Both the position numbers and the translations under genes were made by a program. From Prevotellaceae bacterium UBA1075 (GTDB lineage: Bacteria > Bacteroidota > Bacteroidia > Bacteroidales > Bacteroidaceae), in assembly GCA_002316015.1 (NCBI GenBank), contig DCCS01000013.1, positions 1 through 8,172 of the forward strand: a stretch of 8,172 nt of DNA, written 5' to 3'. Shown piece by piece: positions 1 to 6,348 of this stretch. Position 1 is the first letter of the stretch; the number at the start of each line of letters is the position of its first letter. The notes under the pieces were generated by a model. The model did not search any database, had not been told where the DNA came from, and was given only the letters and a program-made list of their open reading frames with translations.

Positions 1-2
1 AA

Positions 3-455
3 AGCGACATATACAAGCGTATAACAGAATATGCGAAACACGAACTCACCCAGCCCATCATCTGCAATTGCAGTTCATTGAACGAGGAATACATGCTTTA
101 TTACGTCAAGCGTGCGGTTGGCACAAGTGCCGATAGAGAACATCTAAAACTGGAAAACAAGCCCAAATTCATAAATGAGCGTGAATGGAGGTACATCTCT
201 CGAAAAGCACGCATGGAATTTGCAACGAAAACAGAAGTACAAGACAACCTCTGCACAAAACTAAGCGAACGCACAAAGGACGAAAAACTGAAATTGCAGC
301 CAAACAATATCAAATACATTATTGTCAAAAGCGAAAAAGAACGTATCAATATCATCAATGAAATTCTAAGAATATTTGAGAAAGAAGAGAATGATTGCAT
401 AAACTTGCTCATATCCAAAGTGTGCAGTTCAGAACAAATGAAAGAAGACTATTAA
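3..455 (+). CDS. 3' end of an AbiGi-like abortive-infection antitoxin family protein (N-terminus off window)
   Basis: The frame is open from the left edge, so this is the C-terminal 150 residues of a longer protein; the in-frame TTG at 78 is not a convincing start. The motif FINEREWRYIS, followed by an Ile/Val-rich strand near the end (NIKYIIVKSEKE), resembles what I recall of the AbiGi antitoxin family and, more loosely, DUF2971-type proteins. In AbiG systems AbiGi pairs with the toxin AbiGii; no toxin is visible, and downstream there is a peptide-maturation cassette instead. The stop codon lies four bases before the radical SAM gene, so the two are probably co-transcribed. By hand count bases 301-420 are 27.5% GC, against 57% at 2041-2100, suggesting separate acquisition. 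The family call is from memory and moderate; that it is the tail of a real gene is likely. Confidence 0.55.
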   Translation, partial: SDIYKRITEYAKHELTQPIICNCSSLNEEYMLYYVKRAVGTSADREHLKLENKPKFINEREWRYISRKARMEFATKTEVQDNLCTKLSERTKDEKLKLQPNNIKYIIVKSEKERINIINEILRIFEKEENDCINLLISKVCSSEQMKEDY

Positions 456-459
456 CAAC

Positions 460-1668
460 ATGGAAGAAATCAAGAAACCTGCGGAAGCATGGCAGTCCGG
501 CATGGCCAAGGACATCACCTTCATTGTCACGAAGGACTGCCAGTTGGCCTGCAAGTACTGCTACCTGGTGGGCAAGAACACCAAGGAGCGGATGCCATGG
601 GAGGTGGCCAAGGCCGCCATCGACTATATCCTCGACCACGAGGAGGACATGAAGGAAGAGAGCGTGATATGGGACTTTATCGGGGGAGAGCCATTCCTGG
701 AGATAGACTTGATAGACAGAATCTGCGACTATCTCAAGACCGAGATGTTCCGCAGGAACCACCATTGGTTCAACTCATATCGCTTCTCGTTCTCCACCAA
801 TGGCATCAACTACGGTTCAGAGAAGGTACAGAAGTTCATCCAGAAGAACCGCGACCACCTCTCCATCGGCATCACCATCGACGGAACCAAACGCAAGCAC
901 GACCTCAACCGCATCTGGAAGACCAAGGAGATGGAGCAGGGCATCCAGCCCAAGCATGAAGAGGAGAAAGGCTCGTATGACGACGTAGTAAAGAACATCC
1001 CGCTGTGGCTGAGCCAGTTTCCCGGTGCAGGCACCAAGGTGACCATCAGCAGTGCCGACATACCTTATATAAAGGAGAGCGTGCTGCATCTGTACTCGCT
1101 GGGCATACACGAGGTGAACATCAACTGCGTGTTTGAGAATGTGTGGAAGGAAGGGGACGATGCACTCTTCGAACAGCAGCTCACCGAACTGGCCGATGCC
1201 ATCATAGACGGCGACTACTACCAGGACCATGCCTGCTCCTTCTTCAACGAGCAGATTGGAAAGCCCCTGGACTGCCATCTGCAGAACCAGAACTGGTACG
1301 GTGCAGGCATGATGCTGGCTGTGGATGCAGAGGGCAACTTCTACCCCTGCACACGTTTTGCACAATACTCGCTCCGCAACAAGAAGGCCTGGATTATAGG
1401 CAACACCCGCGATGGCATAGACAAGAACAAGTTGCGCCCCTTCCTCGCCCTGGACCGATGCACGCAATCCTCGCAAGAGTGCATTGACTGTGAAGTGGCC
1501 GAGGGATGCGCCTGGTGCCAGGGAGAGAACTACGACGCTGCCGACACACCCACCATCTACCAGCGCTCCACTGCCATCTGCAAGATGCACAAGGCGCGCG
1601 TGAGAGCCAACAACTACTACTGGAACAAACTATTCCGCAAACTGGAGAAGGAAGGAGGTGAGAAATGA
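460..1668 (+). CDS. Radical SAM/SPASM peptide maturase, CXXX-repeat target family
   Basis: Predicted radical SAM enzyme that post-translationally modifies a ribosomally made Cys-rich peptide in the cytoplasm; the chemistry is unknown. The C-X3-C-X2-C motif that binds the SAM-cleaving 4Fe-4S cluster is C27, C31, C34, in the context TKDCQLACKYCY, and GGEP, the SAM-contacting motif, is at 75-78. The C-terminal third is a SPASM-like auxiliary cluster domain: C272, then G292-X4-C297, C334, C341-X2-C344-X5-C350-X2-C353, and C374. The canonical SPASM has CX3C where this has CX2C. Length is 402 residues, usual for a SPASM maturase. ATG 460 is the only ATG after the in-frame stop at 439-441. The gene starts four bases after the AbiGi-like gene and overlaps the next gene by ATGA. 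The family name is recalled from close resemblance of the N-terminus and from the neighbours. Confidence 0.88.
   Translation: MEEIKKPAEAWQSGMAKDITFIVTKDCQLACKYCYLVGKNTKERMPWEVAKAAIDYILDHEEDMKEESVIWDFIGGEPFLEIDLIDRICDYLKTEMFRRNHHWFNSYRFSFSTNGINYGSEKVQKFIQKNRDHLSIGITIDGTKRKHDLNRIWKTKEMEQGIQPKHEEEKGSYDDVVKNIPLWLSQFPGAGTKVTISSADIPYIKESVLHLYSLGIHEVNINCVFENVWKEGDDALFEQQLTELADAIIDGDYYQDHACSFFNEQIGKPLDCHLQNQNWYGAGMMLAVDAEGNFYPCTRFAQYSLRNKKAWIIGNTRDGIDKNKLRPFLALDRCTQSSQECIDCEVAEGCAWCQGENYDAADTPTIYQRSTAICKMHKARVRANNYYWNKLFRKLEKEGGEK
1652..1660 (+). promoter_or_regulatory. Strong Shine-Dalgarno sequence before the second maturase gene
   Basis: AAGGAGGTG lies inside the last codons of the radical SAM gene, four bases before the ATG at 1665. 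It is a full complement of the usual 16S rRNA tail. Bacteroidetes genes normally lack such a site, and the other genes here have A-rich leaders. With the ATGA stop/start overlap it suggests tightly coupled translation of the two maturases. Confidence 0.6.
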
Positions 1669-2633
1669 CACAATACATCATCATCTTGCTGGATGACACC
1701 TCGGTGTCCTTCTGCCATTACGCAAACGGCCTACAAAAGCGCAATTTGATTCCGCTCGAGACATTGAAGAAAGGCATCATGTATGCGATGAAGGAGAACC
1801 TGAACATCCAGTTTGTATACCCCCGCCACCCCATGCCGCAGGACTATCTGGAGGCCATCGACAGCATTGACCACACCGACATCAAGCCTGCCAGCCTGCA
1901 CGAACAGGCCGACGTGGTGGTCCTTGACGGTGTGGAACAGACCCGCGACTATCCCTTCACGCCCAATGCCGCGTATGTGCTGAGGACAGGCAGGGAAGAA
2001 CTGTTTGCCCACACGGCAGGCATCTGCGCATTGCTGGACAAGGCAAGCCGCCTGAACATAGTCATCACGGACATCGAGCACTTCACCGAGGACGACTTCG
2101 AGAGATACAAGGACACGCTCCGCACGCTGTCGGAAAAGGTGGAGAACGTCTATCTCTCAGGAAAATCTGTGCAGTTGAACCTCCTGACAGACAGCATGAT
2201 GCTGGACAAGATGAACAACTGCGGGGCTGGCGACACCTGCATCACCCTGGCTCCAGACGGATGCTTCTATGTGTGTCCCGCATTTTATCTGACCAAGGAG
2301 GAGGACGGAATGGGAAGCCTGAAGACCACCATTGGCGACCTCCAGCATGGACTCAGCATCAAGAACCCCCAACTCTACAAGCTTGACCACGCCCCCATTT
2401 GCAGACATTGCGATGCCTACCAATGCAACCGCTGCATCTGGCTCAACCGCAAGACCACCCTGGAGGTCAACACCCCCAGCCACGAGCAATGCGTGGTGGC
2501 ACACCTGGAGCGCAACGCAAGCCGGGCACTACTGGACAGCATACGCCGCCATGGCGAGTTCTTGCCCGAACGCGCCAGCATCAAAGAGACAACCTACCTG
2601 GACCCCTTCGATATGCGAAAAGAGTGGAAATAA
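1665..2633 (+). CDS. CXXX repeat peptide maturase (SPASM-like cysteines, no radical SAM motif)
   Basis: A 322-residue protein resembling the family annotated as 'CXXX repeat peptide maturase'; function is inferred from its constant company with a radical SAM enzyme. The N-terminal half (about 1-170) has alternating hydrophobic strands and helices, beginning YIIILLDD, but no CX3CX2C motif, so it cannot cleave SAM in the classical way. The C-terminal half carries a SPASM-like cluster: C186, C192, G199-X4-C204, then C246-X2-C249-X4-C254-X2-C257 and C276. This layout closely parallels that of the upstream partner, suggesting a diverged radical SAM/SPASM protein that kept only its auxiliary clusters. 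It may present the peptide, carry electrons or form a heterodimer with the partner; this is inference. Start at ATG 1665 overlaps the previous stop by four bases and has a strong Shine-Dalgarno site. Confidence 0.82.
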   Translation: MTQYIIILLDDTSVSFCHYANGLQKRNLIPLETLKKGIMYAMKENLNIQFVYPRHPMPQDYLEAIDSIDHTDIKPASLHEQADVVVLDGVEQTRDYPFTPNAAYVLRTGREELFAHTAGICALLDKASRLNIVITDIEHFTEDDFERYKDTLRTLSEKVENVYLSGKSVQLNLLTDSMMLDKMNNCGAGDTCITLAPDGCFYVCPAFYLTKEEDGMGSLKTTIGDLQHGLSIKNPQLYKLDHAPICRHCDAYQCNRCIWLNRKTTLEVNTPSHEQCVVAHLERNASRALLDSIRRHGEFLPERASIKETTYLDPFDMRKEWK

Positions 2634-2730
2634 GCGGGAACATGCACAAGCATCGTCGCCACTCATCCGCCACACGAGAGAGCACCGTAAATTTCGACAA
2701 ACACCCGAACAAACAAACTTAAACAGAAAC

Positions 2731-3006
2731 ATGACAGCAAGGAAATCGGTGGGGCAAGTGACCCCAGAGGAGAGAGACGAGATACAGCAGCTGTTTGAGC
2801 GCAGAAACAGCCTGAACGAACTGGCCAAGATACTGACTGCCGACAACACAGCACTGTATGACAAACTGGTGAAAGACCTGGGCGAGACTGGCACGCGCTT
2901 CCAGGCGTGGTGGGACCGCATGGGCGCCAAGTATCAATGGGAAAGCGCCGAGGGTGGCAACTGGGAGATAAACTTCGACACCTGCGAGATATTCCTCAAC
3001 ACATGA
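2731..3006 (+). CDS. CXXX repeat peptide modification system small protein
   Basis: A 91-residue protein. The reading frame is open upstream to 2332, but that part overlaps the maturase in another frame, and the natural start is ATG 2731 after an A-rich leader. Residues 11-50 look helical and charged. A Trp-rich segment follows (RFQAWWD near 56-62, W70, W78), then one cysteine, C85, in a terminal CEIFL motif. There is no signal peptide, membrane segment or CXXX repeat, so it is not the substrate itself. The pattern matches my memory of the family named 'CXXX repeat peptide modification system protein', found only beside these maturases. It could serve as a peptide chaperone or recognition subunit, like stand-alone RRE proteins in other RiPP systems, but no such homology is visible. 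It lies 97 bases after the second maturase, probably in the same operon. Confidence 0.72.
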   Translation: MTARKSVGQVTPEERDEIQQLFERRNSLNELAKILTADNTALYDKLVKDLGETGTRFQAWWDRMGAKYQWESAEGGNWEINFDTCEIFLNT

Positions 3007-3070
3007 GTTGACCTGGCCTTTCCCACACGCCTGCCCACAATCCACACCCACATTGGGAGCAGATGAAGAA

Positions 3071-3118
3071 AAATGCCAGCCGTCAATGTCGCGCGACGCA
3101 CATTGCCGGCTGGCATTT
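3071..3118 (+). terminator. Long near-perfect hairpin, likely terminator of the CXXX cassette
   Basis: Arms 3071-3089 and 3100-3118 pair over 19 bases with one mismatch (A:C type, at 3083/3106), and GCG/CGC inside the loop (3091-3093 with 3097-3099) can extend the stem to leave a three-base loop. It starts 65 bases after the stop of the small modification gene. The T-run after it on the + strand is weak (ATTTG). On the - strand the hairpin would be followed by a run of five T, so it would terminate better in that direction, though no - strand gene is seen. It may instead be a 3'-end stabilising structure or a small repeat element. Confidence 0.5.
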
Positions 3119-3305
3119 GCACACGCCGTGCGCCAAGCCCACTGCCGGGGGATGCCACAATGGGACTCCCGCCCGCTCCATGGTTGGCCGGCTGCATGAG
3201 AGTGCAAGTCCTTTTTGCCGAACACGCTTACGTCCCCGAAGTATGTGGAAAACATTACAAGAGTGCCTCATTTGCCCCCTATTCCCCAAGAAATTGGCCG
3301 AAAAA

Positions 3306-3337
3306 CTTGCACATACTGAATGGAACGGCTAATTTTG
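3306..3337 (+). promoter_or_regulatory. Bacteroidetes-type promoter for sppA
   Basis: TAATTTTG at 3330-3337 is an exact match to the Bacteroidetes -7 consensus TAnnTTTG. CTTG at 3306-3309, 20 bases upstream, matches three of four bases of the -33 element TTTG. Transcription would start near 3342-3346, giving a leader of about 50 bases. This also rules against the ATG at 3320 as the sppA start, because it lies upstream of the -7 box. Confidence 0.65.
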
Positions 3338-3394
3338 TGCTGTTGTACATATAATTATGTGCACTTCACTGAAAACGTCAAACTACAAGAGACA

Positions 3395-5167
3395 ATGAAA
3401 GATTTCATCAAGTACACTATGGCCACCGTGGTGGGGCTGGTGCTGGTAAGCATCATCATGGGTGTGATCACCATCGTGTCGATGGCCGGCATGATGGCCA
3501 GCGAGGGCATGTCATCACCCATCGAGAAAAAGTCCGTGCTGCGCATCACGCTGCAAGGAAGCATGACTGAGCGCGCGGGAGAGGAGAACCCACTGACACA
3601 ACTGGGCGGAAGCGCCACACAGCAGATTGCCCTCGACGAGGCCCTGCAAGCCCTGGAGAAAGCGGCCAAGAACGACAAGATAGAGGGCATCTACATCGAG
3701 GGGGGCGCACTGGCCGCATACCCCGCCGAAGCCCAGGAACTGCGTCAGGCCCTGCTCGACTTCAAGAAGAGCGGCAAGTGGATTGTAGCCTATGGCGACA
3801 CCTACTCGCGCGAGGCATACTATGTGTGCTCGGTGGCTGACCGTGTCTATCTCAACCCCATCGGCATGCTGGATTGGAGCGGAATAAGCAGCAACCCCAT
3901 GTTCTTTACCGGGCTGATGAAAAAGGTGGGCGTGAAGATGCAGGTGTTCAAGGTGGGCACCTACAAGAGTGCTGTGGAGCCCTATATCGCCGAGCACATG
4001 AGCGACGCCAACCGTGAGCAGGTGACCAGTTACCAGCAGAGCATCTGGCAGAACATGCTCAAGGAGGTGGCCAAGAGCCGCAAGACCACAGCACAGGCCC
4101 TGAACCTGCTGGCCGACAGCCTCACCTTCCTCGCCGACCCGCAGACAAGTGTCAAGGGCGGACTGATAGACAAGACATGCTATCCGAGCGATGTGAAGAA
4201 GGAACTGAAGAAGCGCACCAAGACCGACGACGACGAGAGCCTGTGCTTCGTGAGCGTGGCCGACATGGCCAAGTCGGAAGAACTGAATGACAAGGTGGAT
4301 GACGAGGTGGCCGTCTATTACGCCTGCGGCGAGATAATGGACAAGGCGCCCGGTTTCAGCGCCAGCAAGCAGAGCATAATCACGGCCAGCCAGATGACCA
4401 AGGACCTGCAGAGCCTGCGCGAGGATGATGATGTGAAGGCCGTGGTGCTGCGTGTCAACAGCCCCGGAGGCTCGGCCTACGCCAGCGAGCAGATATGGCA
4501 CGAGGTGCAACTGCTGAGGCAGGAGAAGCCCGTCATCGTGAGCATGGGCGCGCTGGCTGCCAGCGGCGGTTACTACATCAGCTGCGGCGCGGGCAAGATC
4601 TTCGCCGAGCCCACCACCCTGACGGGCAGCATCGGCATCTTCGGCATGATTCCCGACGCGTCCGAACTGATGACGGAGAAACTCGGCCTGGGCTTTGACG
4701 TGGTGAAGACCAACAAACTAAGCGACTTCGGTGCCATGGGCCGTCCCCTCAACGGGGAGGAATGCCGCCTGGTGCAGGCATATGTCAACAAGGGCTACGA
4801 ACTCTTCACCGGCCGTGTGGCCCAGGGCAGGCACATGCCCCAGGACAGCGTGAAGGCCATTGCGGAGGGTCGCGTGTGGACAGGAGAGCAGGCACTGAAG
4901 ATTGGCCTGGTGGACAAGTTGGGCAACCTCGGTGATGCCATCGCCGCAGCCGCCAAGGCCGCCAAGATGAAGGAATACAGCGTGGGGCGCTACCCCGAGC
5001 CGGAGCCTTGGTTCAGCACACTGCTCCAGGACAAGAAAGCCGACTACATGGAGAGCCAGATGCGCGCCTCACTGGGCGACCTGTACCCCGCCTTCAGCCT
5101 CGTACGCAGCATCAGGAGCCAGAACCCCATACAGGCCAGGATGCCCTTCGTCCCCGATTTCAAGTGA
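3395..5167 (+). CDS. sppA: Signal peptide peptidase SppA (protease IV), 67K type
   Basis: Membrane-anchored serine protease that degrades cleaved signal peptides and other membrane-associated fragments. The chosen start at 3395 gives 590 residues, the usual size of the long two-domain form. It directly precedes a hydrophobic helix (about residues 9-30) that anchors the protein in the inner membrane, and the promoter lies just upstream. The Ser/Lys dyad is visible: K191 in GTYKSAVEPY, matching E. coli K209, and S390 in AASGGYY, matching E. coli S409. The C-terminal peptidase domain also shows NSPGGSA near residue 354 and LTGSIGIFG after the nucleophile. The N-terminal copy of the fold supplies the lysine. 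It appears to be the first gene of the sppA-lpxK-punA-thiL group, followed by a hairpin and 77 bases of spacer. Confidence 0.95.
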   Translation: MKDFIKYTMATVVGLVLVSIIMGVITIVSMAGMMASEGMSSPIEKKSVLRITLQGSMTERAGEENPLTQLGGSATQQIALDEALQALEKAAKNDKIEGIYIEGGALAAYPAEAQELRQALLDFKKSGKWIVAYGDTYSREAYYVCSVADRVYLNPIGMLDWSGISSNPMFFTGLMKKVGVKMQVFKVGTYKSAVEPYIAEHMSDANREQVTSYQQSIWQNMLKEVAKSRKTTAQALNLLADSLTFLADPQTSVKGGLIDKTCYPSDVKKELKKRTKTDDDESLCFVSVADMAKSEELNDKVDDEVAVYYACGEIMDKAPGFSASKQSIITASQMTKDLQSLREDDDVKAVVLRVNSPGGSAYASEQIWHEVQLLRQEKPVIVSMGALAASGGYYISCGAGKIFAEPTTLTGSIGIFGMIPDASELMTEKLGLGFDVVKTNKLSDFGAMGRPLNGEECRLVQAYVNKGYELFTGRVAQGRHMPQDSVKAIAEGRVWTGEQALKIGLVDKLGNLGDAIAAAAKAAKMKEYSVGRYPEPEPWFSTLLQDKKADYMESQMRASLGDLYPAFSLVRSIRSQNPIQARMPFVPDFK

Positions 5168-5181
5168 CAAGCCACCACACT

Positions 5182-5222
5182 TGGCAAGCCCGTCCACGCC
5201 ACTTGACGGAACGGGCTTGCCA
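5182..5222 (+). terminator. Hairpin between sppA and lpxK
   Basis: TGGCAAGCCCGT (5182-5193) and ACGGGCTTGCCA (5211-5222) are a perfect 12-base inverted repeat with a 17-base loop, starting 15 bases after the sppA stop. No T-run follows, so it is at best a partial terminator or an RNA-processing or stability element that lowers lpxK expression relative to sppA. The word GCCACCACA occurs on both sides (5171-5179 and 5219-5227). Confidence 0.5.
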
Positions 5223-5244
5223 CCACAATATCTCCTGACATACG

Positions 5245-6348
5245 ATGGAAGGTGACCACATCCACATCAACCGGTGGCTCGTGCCGCTCAGTTGGATATA
5301 CGGGATGGGCGTGACACTTCGCAACTTCCTGTACAACGCGGGAATACTGAAGAGCCATGCCTATGACATCCCCATCATCGATGTGGGCAACATCACCGTG
5401 GGCGGGACAGGCAAGACCCCGCACATCGAATACCTGGTGCGCATGCTCACCCCCCACTACAAGGTTGCCGTGCTGAGCCGTGGCTACAAGCGCAAGAGCC
5501 ACGGCTATGTGCTTGCCGGCACCGACACGCCCATGCACAAGATTGGCGACGAGCCCTGGCAGATGAAGCAGAAGTTCCCTCACATCCATGTGGCAGTGGA
5601 CAGCGACCGCTGCCGGGGCATCCACAGGCTCCGCACCGACAGCGCCACCCGCGATGTGCAGGTCATCCTGCTTGACGACGCGTTCCAGTACCGCAGGGTA
5701 CGCGCGGGGCTCGACATCCTGCTGGTTGATTACCACCGCATGATCACCGATGACCGCCTGCTTCCTGCGGGAAGGCTGCGCGAGAAGGCAAGTGCCAAGG
5801 ACCGCGCCGACATTGTGGTGGTCACCAAGTGCCCGCCAAACATCACCCCCATAGGATTCCGCGTCCTGCGCTCATCCCTGCATCTGAAACCGTTCCAGGC
5901 ATTGTTCTACAGCACCTTGCGCTATGGCCAGCTCCACCATATACACAATGGCGGCATCCTGCGAATCGACGAGTTGCGCAAGCGCAACACACACGTCCTG
6001 CTGCTTTCGGGCATAGGCAATCCACGGCAACTGGAACAGGACATGCGCCGCTACTCCAGGCACATCACCCCACTGGCCTTTGCCGACCACCACTATTTCA
6101 ATGACCAGGACTTGGCCCTGGTGGGGCGCACCTTTGAGAGCCTGCCCACGCCCCGTGTCATCATCACCACAGAGAAAGACGCCGGCCGCCTGCGCAACTT
6201 GCCCAGTCTGCCCGACACGTTGCGCGAGAACACCTACGTGCTTCCCACCGAAGTGGAAATAATGAGAAACGAGAACAAGGCATTCAGCCAAAAGATAAAA
6301 GACTATGTCCACAAAAATTCAAGAGACCGCCAACTGGCTCAAGGCTAA
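5245..6348 (+). CDS. lpxK: Tetraacyldisaccharide 4'-kinase LpxK
   Basis: Phosphorylates the 4' position of the lipid A disaccharide precursor using ATP, at the inner face of the inner membrane, to give lipid IVA. The P-loop is GGTGKT at residues 53-58 within a family-typical GNITVGGTGKTP block. Further family motifs are LSRGYKRK, GDEP, VDSDRCRGI (from about 118) and DDAFQ at 144-148; most family members have DDGFQ here. The N-terminal amphipathic segment (WLVPLSWIYGMG) fits membrane association and supports ATG 5245. At 367 residues it has typical length for Bacteroidetes. It follows the sppA hairpin by 22 bases, and its last 44 bases overlap punA. Its presence shows a Gram-negative, lipid A-making organism. 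Confidence 0.95.
   Translation: MEGDHIHINRWLVPLSWIYGMGVTLRNFLYNAGILKSHAYDIPIIDVGNITVGGTGKTPHIEYLVRMLTPHYKVAVLSRGYKRKSHGYVLAGTDTPMHKIGDEPWQMKQKFPHIHVAVDSDRCRGIHRLRTDSATRDVQVILLDDAFQYRRVRAGLDILLVDYHRMITDDRLLPAGRLREKASAKDRADIVVVTKCPPNITPIGFRVLRSSLHLKPFQALFYSTLRYGQLHHIHNGGILRIDELRKRNTHVLLLSGIGNPRQLEQDMRRYSRHITPLAFADHHYFNDQDLALVGRTFESLPTPRVIITTEKDAGRLRNLPSLPDTLRENTYVLPTEVEIMRNENKAFSQKIKDYVHKNSRDRQLAQG

Larger units (their letters stand above)
3007..3394. other. Gene-free interval between the CXXX cassette and sppA
   Basis: These 388 bases hold no convincing gene. The short open frames here overlap each other, have few or unevenly spaced cysteines and no recognisable motif; none has the four-residue cysteine spacing expected of the cassette's substrate. 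The interval contains the long hairpin at 3071-3118 and the sppA promoter at 3306-3337. It is probably the junction between accessory DNA on the left and conserved core genes on the right. I see no tRNA, attachment-site duplication or insertion-sequence end. Confidence 0.6.

Noticed and set aside
817..1590. A 257-codon open frame on the - strand inside the radical SAM gene
   Set aside because: The + strand protein has all the radical SAM and SPASM cysteines in register; the antisense product has no recognisable feature.
2688..2695. TAAATTTC as a -7 box for the small modification protein
   Set aside because: The last base deviates and no TTTG-like -33 element lies 19-21 bases upstream, so read-through from the maturases is more likely.
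2642..2722. A 26-residue ORF in the gap before the small protein, considered as the missing substrate
   Set aside because: It contains no cysteine and has no leader-like or repeat structure.
2332..2730. N-terminal extension of the 91-residue protein's frame
   Set aside because: This part is out of frame with the maturase it overlaps and is low-complexity Ser/Thr/Ala/Pro; the family-like sequence begins at ATG 2731.
3008..3354. Short + strand ORFs in the gap before sppA, considered as a CXXX substrate
   Set aside because: Their few cysteines are not spaced every four residues, and the frames run through the palindrome and up to or into the promoter.
3515..4510. A 331-codon open frame on the - strand inside sppA
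   Set aside because: It lies opposite a clear sppA reading frame, in GC-rich DNA where antisense frames stay open by codon bias. Its translation is low-complexity Leu/His/Gly/Val-rich with no domain.
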